Positions 36,336 through 50,169 of a stretch of 64,000 bases of DNA are shown piece by piece. The stretch covers positions 47,486,129 to 47,550,128 of the forward strand of contig NC_091932.1 in NCBI RefSeq assembly GCF_041260155.1, in the 5' to 3' direction. Position 1 is the first letter of the stretch. Every line of letters begins with the position of its first letter. The notes beneath the pieces were generated by a model. That model did not search any database and was not told the origin of the DNA. It saw only the letters and a list, made by a program, of their open reading frames with translations. This stretch comes from Ptychodera flava (taxonomy: Eukaryota > Hemichordata > Enteropneusta > Ptychoderidae). The position numbers were made by a program, and so were the translations under genes.

Positions 36336-36963
36336 AAACAGGTTTCTGAAGACATCCGTAGAAATTGCAACGAGTACATGCGGAATATCGCTCTCTTTAG
36401 AATGAACAATAATTGCTTGGTATATGATTGCTCCGTCTTTGCTCATGGAAGTTTACCGTAGAGCAGAAGCCGCTGCGTTCATTATTCTTTTACCCACCTA
36501 AAGATCCCCTCTCGAGGTCTAAAAGTCGTACAAGATTTTTTTATAGAAATAGGACGTCAAAATCCAATATTGGATAACAATGATTCCCGCAGTTTTAAGG
36601 TGGGATTGACCTGAAAACGTTTCTTCTTTCCTACAAATTGATTTCAAAACTTGAGGAATCAATATTTGAAAAATAAAGGGAGAAATGTACAAAACTTGAA
36701 ACTCAGCGGACAAGAGTATTTTTGTCAAGGACATCTGCAACTGGTCTGACCTAGTTTTTGCATCAAGCTGGGAATGCTGAACTGTTTTCTGCCTCAGGAA
36801 ATTCTATTTTGATACACTTCTCATAATGTATCTTGGAATTTCTCCCACATCAGAGAAATTCCCAATGCCCTCCCGTCAACACACTATTTTCGATAACCCT
36901 ACCCAAACATTCAAATCCTACCCTCTTTTTCCAAGTTGCCCGCTGAGCAAAATGAGACTTTGA

Positions 36964-36997
36964 CACAGTCCCTCTATCCATGGATAGAGGGACTGTG
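36964..36997. mobile_element. Miniature palindrome, perfect 34 bp
   Basis: CACAGTCCCTCTATCCA followed by its exact reverse complement, with no loop. ACTTTGA flanks both sides (36957-36963, 36998-37004); the preceding G also matches, giving 8 bp if the last G is counted outside the element. Confidence 0.85.
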
Positions 36998-37533
36998 ACT
37001 TTGATAATACCGCAAAATGGGGCAGGCGAGCATTTAGAGTGCAAAACTTGTTATAGGGACAATGAAACCGAATCATGGTGTGTTTTGGCTGCCATGACTA
37101 TCGTCATGCTATATGTGTTGATGTAATGTCGCAGAGGAAGACTGGCTAATTTTCACCGCGTCTAGAATTTTGATTGATATCAAGTCCTGAATTATCTACA
37201 TGGGGCCTATATTTTCCCCACCATTATGTGTTTGACATATTTTGTTGCCTGTGGGTGGGGAATGGTATGGCTTGGTAAATAAATGTCCAAGTCTCTCATT
37301 TGGCCCGCTTTCCCCTCACCCAAACGGTGGAAAACATCGAGAGATGCATTATGAACACCAAGAGAATGGATGGGTGCCCCTGGGTCTGAATCTGTTTCAC
37401 CCTGACAGGTAGCTTCGTAGACTGGCCTCAGTCACATGGCTTTTCTCGTCAGCGTTACTGGCTCGTCGCTTTCACCCCACGATCTACAGCCCACCACTAA
37501 CGCGACAGTCTACTAAAGTTTACTCCTTCAACG

Positions 37534-37565
37534 CACGGTTCCTCCACAAAAGTGGAGGGACCGTG
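37534..37565. mobile_element. Miniature palindrome, CACGGTTCCTCCAC end (32 bp)
   Basis: CACGGTTCCTCCAC, loop AAAA, GTGGAGGGACCGTG. Flanks TTCAACG and TTCGTCG agree at 5 of 7. Confidence 0.6.
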
Positions 37566-40500
37566 TTCGTCGTATTCTGTTTGTTTATCTATATGCCAAC
37601 AGACTTGAAACAAGTCTCAGTAGCTTCGTGAAAGTAGGCCGACACAGTTATCGTCTTAAGAATGTAAGCTTATAGGGAGAGTTGGTGAATTTCTCTGGCT
37701 GGATTCAGCGAGATTCTCCGTAAACAGTGTTCAAATCAAGTGCCCTGCAAACGATTAAAAAACCTATAAAACGAGCTTCTAGACTTATATCATAAATAAA
37801 CAACACTTTGGACCGAGAAAATTTGAATTTGTTCAGTGTTATTCAGTGTTGCAGCCAGGAATTTTAGACCAGGGGCCACTGTGTCCCACTACCGTTTATT
37901 TTTGGGGACATTTTGCACATTTTGGCGACAAGATGTGTCAGTTGTCAATCAGATTTTTTATCATTTTATCATAAATTCGTTTCACAAAACAAAATTCAAG
38001 CTAGCGGGACCGCGTCGCAATGCTTTAATTTCAGGTAGTCGTAACAGTATACCGTATCTACCCCAATCAGAGACTACAACCAAGTGCTGCGTTTTAGTTA
38101 CTTTTAATCACAACTTTGAAAATACGTAAATATAAGCCTTAAAATAATCATGTAAAACAAGGCTATCGTCAGTAACATATATTATTTGCAGATGTCAACC
38201 ATTGAACACAGTCGACCAAAGAGCGTGCCCGAAGTGACCCACAGTGGGCGAGAATGCGGGACAACGGGTTCCGTTTTGCGGACATTGTCGCAAGGGCGCG
38301 TCCTGGCTGCAATTCTGGTTATTGAACTTAAACATCATTGATTTGCGTCTTTTACGTTACGAGAAATTAATATTGTTTGTTTTTTTTCGAATTCGATTCA
38401 ACTATGGATCAGCCGTTATTTGCTCCATTCGTCATAGAAAGATCTTTGCAGTGGTTTCATAAATTAGGGTTTTTCAATATTTTGTCCAGCTTTTTTGTTT
38501 TATGTCGCATTTTTCTTTCCTGAAATGTTGTTTTTCTTTTTTTCTGAAAGTCATGAATTAGGTTTGCATGGAAAATATGAGGGAAACGGAGGGAGTGAAG
38601 GTTTTTCTATTTGTTTGTTTTTTTATCTGCATTGAACCATAGAAATGATTGGATTTATGACGTCACCCCTATGTCAAATTTCTTATAAATTGCTTGTGCG
38701 AAATGTGAAAGTGTGTGCGAAGTTGTTCTTTTTATTCAGGGGGTGGTGTTTTTGTTCTGACAATTCGTAAGTTGTCGGAACTGCCACTCAAAACCTATGA
38801 CGTTCCCATAAGAAACACCATTTGAATTTGACACCTGGAAGGACTCTCATATTATGTCTTTCACAGAACCACATTTCCTCCTTCTAATAGCATAATGAAA
38901 TTTAACTGACAATAAGAAATGTACAAGGGAACGTTTTATATTTTCATTATTTCACATGACCTGAAAGCCTTCCAACCCTGTACGATTTTATTTCATAAAG
39001 GATCAAGGCAAATAGGAAATTCAGAACAGCAAAAGTATTAATTCTTCAACTATGAACATTTTTCATATAAGAAATTATTTTTATCATAACCATGATCTAA
39101 TTTACGTTTATTTTGTCGAGATCGTCATTATTGTACCGAATTTTCCAAAGTTAGAACGGTCTATTTGTTTGCTCATACATGCGATTTGGCGATTTCCTCA
39201 TTTCAAATGTAGGCTTTCTGTTATCGTCAGCACACACATTTACTACAATTACTACGATTAGAATTCAAGAGGCCGTGGATGCAGACCTGTAGCAAAGGCA
39301 TAAAGTACTGAGCCATAGTATTTAGTGTGGAGCAAACGGACCTGAACTTTTTTTTGATTCTTTGTAGAAGTAGAAACAGATACGCAAATACCTCGCGACA
39401 TTGTCGATACGCTACTAAACCCTACGCGTGGCTATACGGAATTAGAACAGTTGGACGGAAAATTCGGGACATATATCGCTACCATGCATCTTGTGGATTT
39501 CAGTAACATAGGTCATGTCACCCAAAGGTTCGATCCAAACATATTGTTTGCTAGTCATTTGCGTATGACCAAGAATGGGCAGTCGCCCTCCCCCCCCCCC
39601 CACAATCCTCTAAGCTTATAGATTTTGATTATAATAAAGGGCTCTCCTTGACTTCTTCGAAACCCCCCATATCGGCATAAATGGCGGCTCCCTTAGTAGC
39701 TGTCTTTATCGGTGTTATCCATGTAATTGTTGTGAAAAACATTAATTTCACAATCAATTTTGCACTCTGACATATACTACTTGACTATCAGTTAACTCTG
39801 TGGAAGTAATATCCTTCTATAACCCCCATGGTCTGACTTGCGAAAGAGTATGTCTCTTACAAGCCTACACTATAGGGAGACAGGTCGATATTATTAGTTG
39901 AAGCACTGTCCCATGGTTGAGCCACAGGTCTACCACCATGGTTTGTCAAAACAGCTAATTTGATACATGGCTTGGTGTCCAATAACTAGGGCTGAATTTT
40001 GAGTACTGTTTTGCTAAACTTTGCCTGTAGTTTCACGTCTGTATCTTGTTAGGGCGTACGCGGTTGCAACTTTCTTGCCAAGCGACCAGCCCCAGCCGAG
40101 TATCCCGCCCCCAATCCTGGAAAAAACCTCTGGAAGTAACACAAGACCGGGGACTTTTGCGATCACACCATCAACTGAACAGTTTATTCCTTTAATTTTA
40201 CTTTGGGAAAATCTACACAGTAGTCTAACTCTGGATTTCAGAACAAAGCACTGGATGAATACTGGTCAGATTCATGTTCAGTGTACTGTTGTCGTATAGT
40301 TGAAAGCGTCACCACTTTTATTACACGGAACGTACCAAAAGACCTCCATGCATGGGCGTCCTTTCCTCGATCACCAAGAATTTTTGAGTCAAACAGATTT
40401 GAAGAAATATACAAATACACAAGTACCGTGGAAAAACTACGCGTAACAACTCCATACGAATATTGGTATTACATTTTGGACTTGCGGGTGCTGATACCAG

Positions 40501-41534
40501 CTGTGAAAAAGCTGAGAACAAATTTGCATTTTAAATGTCACATTGATGGGGTTCCGTCTCGGGGTGCCCTGGAATCGTGATCCTTCACGATGTCCTCACG
40601 TGCAAGGAATCGAGACATTGGCCTTGACTGTGCGATCTATTGTGTGAGTTGTTGATGGGGGATTATTAATGTTTGCTCGGAATTAATATGTTTACATCTA
40701 CTAGGGTGATTGAACAGAGTAATCTATCAGATTTATGGACGTTGTGTAACTCCGATTTTTAGGCTGAGGTCGGATAAAACAGGGTTAATTGTGTAAGCAC
40801 GATTTTTCTGTGAAATGCTAGGAAAAATCAATGTCATTTATCTCAAATTCCCATTATTTGATATTCTGTATTCTCTGTACAAAGTTGTTCTAAATTACAC
40901 TTAGTCCATAGAATATACAGGGCTATTCTGACCAGAATTGTACGCTCGGCTACCGGTACTTTCACGTTTCAACATGCTCCCCAATTAACAAATACAAGCA
41001 GGTCTTGCAAATGACATCAAAATATTTTAATGAAGGTCACGGTCCTTGTCCTGCTCACAGTTTAATTTCACAAAACCAACTTAGAAAATACTGTTGATAA
41101 CGATTACATCGTTACCAACGTGACCAGAAGCTCTTCAAATAAAATCAAGATACTCGAGCGTTATCTGTTTGGACTTGTTCTATTTATTAGTGTTTTCGGC
41201 AAAATGGTCTCTCGATAGTCCATAAAGAAGGGCAGTGTGAAGCATCATGGATGTACAAAACTATATTTTTGTTCATCCATGGTAGTATATTATCGGTAAA
41301 ATAAAGTTTTCAAGCTGCATAGTTCCACTTTGAAGAGAACTCTTCAAATTATGTATGTCCATGGTTCCTCCATAAGTTGAGAGAACTCAGTAAAGTAAAG
41401 GGGCACGCTCTGTCTGCAGACTTTTTTATACGTCCATGATCACGGGGCGTAGTTAATATGCCAACCATTCCAGAAATTTCCCGTCGGCTGACGAAGCATT
41501 TACATATCATTATGAACTGGTACGTATCTCAAAG
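37566..41534. other. Intergenic, no convincing gene
   Basis: AT-rich sequence with a C-tract at about 39588-39602 and a GGGAGCC-type right end at 39692 followed by TTA. The open stretch 40281-40580 has no recognisable family or splice context. Nothing else seen. Confidence 0.4.
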
Positions 41535-41556
41535 CATGGAGGTAGCTACCTCCATG
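41535..41556. mobile_element. Miniature palindrome, perfect 22 bp
   Basis: CATGGAGGTAG and its exact complement CTACCTCCATG, no loop. CTCAAAG flanks both sides exactly (41528-41534, 41557-41563). The smallest member of the set. Confidence 0.8.
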
Positions 41557-42742
41557 CTCAAAGTAATTTCTAGAAATTTCTGTACAGACTATAGGGGTTC
41601 AGAAATGAAGGTAAGAAGGCACAATGAATCATGTACCCCAAAAAAACACCCCTTGGACTGTTCCCTATATCTAGGACGTTGAAATGTTTCGAGTCTGCCA
41701 ACGGCGCGCGGGGAACTGATTTTTCCAATGTAGTCCCTGGGTGGCTGAAGGTCAACGGCATAATCTGTGAAATAGCTTGGCATCGACTGATAAGCTTTAC
41801 AACTGATATCCGATGAAGGAACTGTGGGATGTCTTGCGTTGAAATCGGACGGAAAATCTTGATCTCAACGAACCATAGAGCGGAATTCGCTCATCTGACA
41901 GTGAACAAACACAGAACACAAAACATATGAGTGTCGAAGGAAACTCTAGGATTGTTTTGTGGCAACATGGAGCTAAAAGGACTCCTTATTAATGGTAGCA
42001 AGAACGCATCAGACACTCATAAGTTAAAAGACTTTTCTCACGGTCAACGATATTTTTGACAACGATATTTTTGACAGTGGACTAGAGCGAGACTGATGCA
42101 ACGCCGCATGAAACTTACTTTTCCCGTCGAATCACTATCAAAAACGAAACGTATACCCGGGTGGAAATGTAAACCGGTTGGCAAACGCTACCGACACTTA
42201 TACAGAAGAGAATTTTCTGTTCATATTATCTTGGATGTGCAAAAATAGAGAATATCCATGATGTTATTTAGCCTATCCTGGCTGAGCCAGCGATGGTTTT
42301 GAATAAGGCAAAGAGAATTAGTTCAGAAATGCTGTGCAGAGTAGCATAAAACAAGGATTTTAATTATTTCACAGTGGATGTAAAGTCGTTTGTTTTTTTT
42401 CTATCTTCAACCAGGGGGATTCAAATTTTCATTTACCAGATAAAAATTCAGATGAGATTCATGGATCTGTAAATGTCAAAGGTGACACACTGAGCACAAA
42501 CCCAAACTATGGATCTTAGAAGACCCCTCTACGTCATCAGACGCGTTGTGTTATCTTATCTTTATATCGTAGACAAAGGGAGTTCCCTACACGGCAATGG
42601 AAGTGTTGATGGGATTTCCTTGACGCTTTGAGTTCATTGGTTCTCGAACCTGAAATAAACATTCATCTGCAGCTCCGCCCATCGTCGGATTAGGGACACC
42701 ACATTGACTCCGCCCTTCTGAAATCGAACAATCTCTGTATGC

Positions 42743-42750
42743 TATTTAAA
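42743..42750 (+). promoter_or_regulatory. TATA-like box of oxidoreductase gene B
   Basis: TATTTAAA lies about 100 bp before a donor ATCAG|gtatgt (exon end 42849) that bounds a plausible 5' untranslated exon starting near 42772. Confidence 0.5.
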
Positions 42751-42771
42751 GCACGGGTTTGACGGCCAATT

Positions 42772-45700
42772 GTCACAATCTGCTGCTGAGACATCGGCAA
42801 CAGTTTCCAGAAGCATTCCAGGACGTGTTCCATCGTCTGTTCTGATCAGGTATGTCATTCCCACGTCGGATTGTATGTCTTCGTAGCTATCTTTACTTCA
42901 AAATCATTGAGTGTAAAGAGTCCTGACATGCATTGAATTGTGCGTTTAAAACTTCACTTTAGCCAATATATCCTGTTGTTAGCGAACTATGACGACGTGC
43001 GACGTAGTCAGTCCAATGGATGAAACAGTGAGTTTGCTGCTACTTCCACGTCAATCCTAGCTCTACTCCTAACGAGTTGGTTTCTATACGAACAAGGCCA
43101 GCATGTCTGCGGGCCTTCACCCTTGTTGGTTGCAATAAATGCCCGATGTGTGATCGAATTCCAATTTCCGCTTTTTTAAAATGAGGACAGATGTGCCTCT
43201 TAAATCAACTCGTTATTTTCGACGAAAAATGTCTTAACGCATGTCATATCGTTCTCTTCTCCAGGAAAACTAATAACCAGTGCAATTTCCAGAAAGAATG
43301 GCTGAAAGAACCGGTGAGTCATCAAGGTCATATGGAAAGAATAAAAAATGCTATTTTCTGTGTGACCACGCATTTTAATTCTAAACTGCTTATGTATCTC
43401 TGTTAATGGTCAATATCTATATCCACCTGTATTTCTGTTGTGGCTGTGAGGAAAAAACGACCAATAGCTTTCTGGGTAAATATAACTTAATATCGCAGAA
43501 GTTTGTCATTTTCCTGCTTAAATGTAAAACCACTACTTGCAGAAAGCCTCCACTGCCATCCGACTTACCACAGTCCCTCGTGGGCTATTCAGCTCTGGGA
43601 CTATTCGCCCCATAGACGAGTGTACATAAGAAGGTTGTTTCTGGCTTATGAACACTCGTCTATAGGGCGAATAGTCCCAGAGCTGAATATCCCACGAGGG
43701 ACTGTGGATTTACTCACTACTCTTGGATGGCAAATAAATCTAAAAAAAATCTTTCTTTCATCCACCACAGATTATGAGTATATCGTGGTCGGCGCTGGCC
43801 CTGCCGGTGTGCAGATGGCCTACTACATGGAGAAGAGCAAGATGGATTATTTGGTCGTTGAGAGAGCAGACGGACCTGGTTCCTTCTATCGCAAATATCC
43901 CCGCCATCGTAATCTTATCTCGATCAACAAGAAGTACAACGTCTTCCCTGAGCCTGAGTTCAACATGCGTCACGACTGGAACTCCTTGCTCTGTGACGAA
44001 GAGGACCCGCTCCTCTTCACCGATTATTCTGAAGATCTCTTTCCAAATGCCGGGCTGCTTGTGAAGTAAGTATGTCTTTAAAAAGTGGGCATTAGTGAAG
44101 AAAAAGGGTCTAATAATATGTCACTCAATCAGTTTTTTCCGAATGTTCTTACGAGTCACAAATCCCTTTACGTAGACAAATGTACTGGAAAACATTATTC
44201 AGATAATATGCTTTATAGCTAATTGAGCTGCAGTCAAAGGGTTTACTAGTTTAAGACGCCTACAACTCAAAACTTTTCCTATGACAATTTAAAGTGTCTT
44301 TTAAGCTTGATTGAAATCCACCAATGCAAAAAAACAAAGCATGCTGCATGCAGCCAATTCAAAGTGTTTTACAATAGTCAGATTCCTAGAACATTGGATA
44401 ATATAAACATAACAAATAATCTTGATCTTTATTTATACAGCAATCGAAGAAGTATTTGCTGTGACGTAGCTCCTCTCATTTAATGTGTGACTATAACATA
44501 AGATGAAAATTTTCTTCCAGATACATCGAAGACTTCTGCAAGAAGTATAAAACCAACATCCGTTACAACACCAACATCACCAACGTTCACAGAGACAAGA
44601 AAAGCAATGGTCACAAGTCCAGATCCAGGTTCACATTGACGGATGAGAAGGGTACAACATTCACGTGTCGTGTTCTTATGATCGGTACCGGTCCTATTGT
44701 GCCTCACGAACCCAAGATTCCTGGCGTTGAACTCATCGACTCCTACCAAAACATTCGCTGGACCTGGAAGAATACAAAAACAAGAAAGTGTGCATTCTGG
44801 GAGGCGGAAACAGTGCATTTGAGGTGCGTATTTGAACGCAATAGCATTTTCCTAATGAAGTTATTCACTTTTTGCTGTTTTTCTATCAAAACTGAACGTA
44901 TACACAGATATGACATGAGAGTTTTTCTTTTCATTGCTTGCAGGTTGCTGACCATCTGGCTGGTTCTGCTGGTTTGATACATATGTTTAACAGACATCCC
45001 GTCAAGTTCGCCTGGGACACTCACTTCGTCGGTCATCTCCGAGCCGTCAACAACAACGTCCTCGACATGTACCATCTCAAGTCACTCCACGCCCTGCGTC
45101 AATGTGAAGCCACGAGAATCTGGAAGACCGAAGACGGCAAATTTAGCATCGAATACGACATGCACCTTCCCAACTGGGATCCACCAGGCACTGGCCGCTT
45201 CGTCACCAGCGGATACGACAAAATCATATCTTGTACCGGCTGGAAGTTCCTCAATATTGCCATGTTTGATGATTCGTGTAAACCAGGTGTGTATTTTGTC
45301 TTTTTCACTCAATTTTGAGATGTAATTAATTTACTTGAAAAAACCAACAGAACAAATCTATTCCACACTCACGGTTCTCTATGTTTATTTAATTGTTCTT
45401 CCAGAGATGCACACAGAAGACAAATATCCAGTTCTCGATGAACACTGGCAGTCGACAGTTCCTGACATGTACGTGATTGGTACAGCCATGCAGGCACGTG
45501 ACAGACGAGCTGCCTCCGGTTTCATCCATGGCTTCCGGTACAACGTGCGCACTCTCACCAACATGCTACAGAACACGTACAATAGCAAAGAACTGAAAAA
45601 ACAAATCTTCAGTCCTATCGACCAAGAAGAGATTTGCAACTTTGTTGTCAGTAAGTAGTAACAATTGCTTCCCGTTTCTAAGTTTTACACCGTGTGTCGA

Positions 45701-47545
45701 AATTATTGACAATGAAGTTTAAAACTTTAGCTAGTTGTTATGCAAAGATGTTTCCTGAAATGGAAAAGGCAATTAGCAAAACCAACGAATAACGATTACT
45801 GGACAGTAAAAGTGTAAATAAAATACAAGTAGACTAATTGGCAAATGACCCATGTTATGCATGTATCTAACCACAAAAAAACTAGTATTGCCAACATCAG
45901 TTGGATCTTCAATCAAATTAAAACAAACAAATCGCACAAACAAATCGTATTGTCATATTTACAACTTTGTACCTTATTATCATCGTTTATCATTCAAGAA
46001 CACATCAGCGTCGTCTCGGGTCTCTATCAGATGGGTCAGGGCTTCCTCTGTGACGTAATGCTCATAAAGAAAGATGGCGACGCCAAGACAGACGCGCCCA
46101 CCGCGGGCAGGGTTGAATACTTGCGTGAGCTTCCGCAGGCCTGGGTCAAAAAGCAAGACTGGTTCATGGATGCCAAGATGGCTATTATCATCACAATCGA
46201 AGATACCATCAGCAAGTAAGTTTATTCGTTATGTGTTCAACCTGCTATCTTTACCAGAAGATCTATTTAGGAGGAAATGTACACGTAGTATAGTGGCCCT
46301 AATTTTTGATACACCCGACGAAACAAAAATGTCTTTACTTTTTGTAGATATCATTTGCAAGATAGTCTGACTAGTTTTAACGTCTATGCTGTAGAGAAAC
46401 TGTACATCAACTTTGCCTCACTATGTCATACGTAATCTTATTGGCATGAAATATTATCATTAATATTTTCTTAACATTTTTTACAGATATCCGACCTTGA
46501 GCGCGACAGAATTTTTCACTCCCGGCGATGCCAACGCGTCCAACTGCAAATGCTCACCTTTCCCACAGGGGGTGTTCCGTGTCTACAAGAACGGCAAGAT
46601 GGCGGAGGAGTTGTACATTGGTGGTTCACTGGTTGTGCGTGCAGATACCAGAAACTTCGACGGTGACACCAACCCTGAGAGATACGTCAATAAAGTCAAG
46701 AATCTATTCTTCCGCCATGTAAGTAGAAATATGTGCACAAATATGGAACACTTGTTTTCCGAACACTTACTAAAAAACTTCAGGTAGACCACTCCTCAAT
46801 TGGACAGAAATTCGTCGGACTCACATTTCGACCATTTTTTTTCCTGATCTACCACGTGTGGTGGTTCATTTTTAAGCTCTTGAAGAAAGTACGTTTCACC
46901 ATTTTTTTTTCGATATCCAAAATTTTACTTTTTGAGTTAGCACGCCGGTCATTTTGAGTTTCAAATATATCAAAATAAAAATGTTGGGTTATTTGTTTCG
47001 CTAGTTCAAAACTTTGTACAGTGACCTCTGCTTATTGTTGATGTGGCAAAAGTTTGGGGTTTTCAATGCTGACGGGCCAACTACTGTAATTACCTTCACA
47101 GTTGACAGAAACTGACTTTAGCTCATGTTATTGCGATCGTTAATCTGTGTTTGCACTATTTTATACTGTTTGTTTAACATTTTTTGCAAAATTATGTATT
47201 CAGCGTTCATAAACTAGCGCAACACTTATTTTCCATAAATTTAATGCACGAAGTGAAACAATTGTGTAACGCTCTGATCATGTTGCCTTACACATACAGC
47301 AATGCAGCTAGCAAGACTGTAAATTGATTTCGATATCTGTCCATTTCTTGTAGACTAGGATTGGAAAGGATGGGTTCTACGAACAGCTGTTCTCACCGGA
47401 CATGTGGCCAAAGGTCTACCGTCCATGGACGCAGGAAGAAATCGCCGAGCAGACAAAGAAAGAGGTGGACAAATTGAAGAAAGCTCAGCAATTCGAGTGC
47501 AGTATTTCTATCCTCAGACCTCAAGTTGACGTCAGCGACATGTGA
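42772..47545 (+). CDS. FAD-dependent oxidoreductase, FOXRED2/ERFAD-like, gene B (about 649 aa, one frameshift)
   Basis: 5' untranslated exon about 42772-42849; coding exons 43265-43313 (ATG 43298), 43771-44065, 44521-44823, 44944-45286, 45405-45650, 45999-46215, 46487-46718, 46784-46888, 47354-47545. The start MAERTDYEYIVVGAGPAG parallels gene A. The FAD motif GAGPAG is at residues 13-18; FIHGFRYNVRTL and GLYQMGQGFLCDV are present. Exon 46784-46888 (105 nt, phase 0 at both ends) encodes a hydrophobic segment with RPFFFLIYHVWWFIFKLLKK, a probable membrane anchor near the C-terminus. The end is DVSDM, no KDEL. Exon 44521-44823 is one base short: an A-tract at 44748-44751 puts LDLEEYKNKKVCILGGGNSA out of frame, and the spliced reading stops at 44977. 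This is either a sequencing error in a homopolymer or a real lesion. Exon sizes otherwise match gene A (343, 246, 232 nt). Confidence 0.82.
43569..43706. mobile_element. Long hairpin insertion in gene B intron (62-bp arms)
   Basis: Arms at 43569-43630 and 43645-43706 pair with three mismatches around a 14-nt loop. The outer ends CACAGTCCCTC are those of the small palindromes at 32096, 32843 and 36964. Flanks GACTTAC (43562-43568) and GATTTAC (43707-43713) match at 6 of 7. It lies in the intron between the ATG exon and the FAD-motif exon. A transcript would fold into a long hairpin resembling a miRNA precursor, but there is no evidence of processing. Confidence 0.8.
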
Positions 47546-47713
47546 TATTAATAACGGACTTGTGCCAGAATCGTATTTTACAATCCATTTTTCTATAAAG
47601 ATGAAAATTGGCGATATTTCGACATGCTGCATATTTTGTCTCACTTGTTGTTGTGCGCTGACGAAAAAACTCACTGTAAAACATGACCGTTAACAACATA
47701 GATTTGGTTTTTA

Positions 47714-47719
47714 AATAAA
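47714..47719 (+). terminator. Polyadenylation signal of gene B
   Basis: AATAAA about 170 bp after the stop codon at 47543-47545. Confidence 0.6.
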
Positions 47720-48515
47720 AAAGTTTATAAATGCCAATTACCTGCGTATATAGCATTCATTTCAGTAATAGTTTTAAACTACATCACGTAATACTCCTAC
47801 AATGTCACTGTTTCAATCTTTTTATAATGTCACGTTTAATTAAGTCCCCATATCCATACCGATCATGCAAATACTTATGTTACATTTCTAAAATATTGAA
47901 ACTGTTGAGCCAGACCGAAAATGATCAATTTACTTACGAAAATATGTTTCCAATTGAAGCACTATCATTACTATACGTGTGCCACAGTACCTCTTACCGG
48001 TCTGGTAACTGATTCTGTTTCTGTTTCGCATCACGTTGCGAGAACAAACATTAATTACTCATAATCCCATAATCCCTAAAGATGATCAACATCAATATGC
48101 TGCTTCTAAGCAGATTAAACTTATCGTCGACACGAAAACAATCGAACTATATAATGCACGCGTACATCGGTATACGTATGCATGGCGAATTTCTTCGTCG
48201 TGTACGTGATGTATACATCATGTTGGCCGACAACCCCATTCAAGCTGGACAAGAGAGTTGGATAGCACTTTGTTTTTAGAGGTTCTCGATGCGGATCAGG
48301 ATGATATTTTAGTGACTCCTCACATTTTCGAAATGATGACAGAAACACTATTGCAACAAAAACTTATCGGTATTGGGGTAGGGTGCCTCAAGGGTCTTTC
48401 ATGTTATTATACATAAAATTCCTCTACTTTCAAATCTCTTGCGTACCCCTTTGGATTCAAAAAATACATTGAACTCGTTGATACACTGAACTGCCTGCAA
48501 GCCTTTGACACTAAC

Positions 48516-48548
48516 CATAGACCCTCGAGAAAAACTCGAGGGTCTATG
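48516..48548. mobile_element. Miniature palindrome, CATAGACCCTCGAG end (33 bp)
   Basis: Perfect 14-bp arms CATAGACCCTCGAG around AAAAA. CACTAAC flanks both sides exactly (48509-48515, 48549-48555). Confidence 0.85.
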
Positions 48549-50169
48549 CACTAACACTTCAACCATACGCCTTCCACCGAAGTGCGCTCTGATTCCTGAA
48601 ACGGTTCCCGGGTAAACAAAAGACACAAACAAAATCATTATTCCAAAAATCATTATTTCCGAATCTAAAAGCATCAAAAACAAGAGTCTCACCGATCGTA
48701 AAATAGCTTAGAGTAAATATTCAATGAGTGAAGTATGCTGAGTTGGAATTGATTCAAACATGGAAGGGAGGGTTAAACATCGTGACCGTAGAACCAATTG
48801 ATTTGCAACCTGCTCGATCAAAGTTTCAAAATGGCGTCGTGACAAACTTAGATTCCGAAACATCGAAAGAATCAATTTTGAGTTATACTAGAACAAAAAC
48901 AAAGTGTAGAAAACAAAGTTTTAGGAAGATACATACCTAGCAAGCCATTCTTTAAGGGAAATTTTACTGGTTAATGGGCAATTTTCGTCGTTTGAAAACC
49001 GCATGGCCGATCTCTGGCAGCCGCCATCTTGATTTTGAAAACGACTGCATCTTCGAAAACTCGGGCTTTTACTCACTAATAACAGAGTAAATGACACAAA
49101 AAACGGGTGCTACCGATTTTCTAACCACAAGTCTGATTGATTGCACCAAAGTCATTTCAATTTTGCGAGCTTCTGCAAATGAAAGGGAAGGACTTTTGTA
49201 CCACAAGCTGCCTCTTCCTACATAGCGAGGTCGAACTTGGGGGGCGAAAATTCGATGGAAAACACGGAAAATCGTGGACGAAAATCTAAAAAAGAAAATA
49301 CTTTCCATGAACACATTACTTAGTTGTATCAAAAGTCCTGGCTATGGTAACAAAGTTACCTGAGGAGCGAAGAAATGACAATGCGGAAATGAAAACGTGC
49401 ACTGAACTAGTTGAACAAGGAGTGAACACCCGAATGACGATATTATCACCTTCGATGGTAGCATTTACACCAATGCATTTTCTGCCACAAAGAGCGTGTA
49501 GCTACGACTTTCCAGCAACATGTTGCCTCTGTCAGAAATGAGACCACATTTTACATCGAGTGGTTCATACTTTTAACTATGAGCCCGTAAAAAGCTTCTC
49601 AAACTAAATTAACTTTCTAAAATGTCGGAAAGACACCCATGACGGTAGACTTGCTCCAAGTCTTTGAACATATAAATATCAGAACAATAAATTGAAGTTT
49701 AGGACTGAACTTCAGTAGACTGTCACGCTAAGTGGAAGGCTGTTGCTTAGATCGTTGGAGTGACGCCTTGGCAAGTCAGTAACTGCAGCCGAGAAAAGCA
49801 ACAGGTGACTGGGGGCCAGTGAGTCGTGACGTTTTGACAACCAGTTCCTAGTATGTTAAAACATCGGCAGTAGTCTGGTCCCCAGCCCCATTTTTACCGC
49901 TGACTGCGCTACTCACGAAAATAGGATCAGGTAGGGACTGCCAAGTTAGACAGAATTTCGACTGCATATTAATGAGCACAGTCACCTGACAAGAGGATGT
50001 GATCAGCATATCTGTATAGTGGCAAGTTTGAAATGGGAAGACAAAACATCGAACGTTGAAGTTATTTGCACGGCTTCACTTTTAAGTCTCATACTCTGTA
50101 CTTCTATGCTGGCATTTGGTGGTGAAATGACGATTATCGTCTATGGTGTATTTCTCAGACGTGACAGAC

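Noticed and set aside
40281-40580. 99-codon open frame
   Set aside because: No recognisable domain, no splice context, no paralogue in the window.
26000-47600. Bidirectional promoter shared by oxidoreductase genes A and B
   Set aside because: The start sites are about 11.8 kb apart and each gene has its own TATA-like box.
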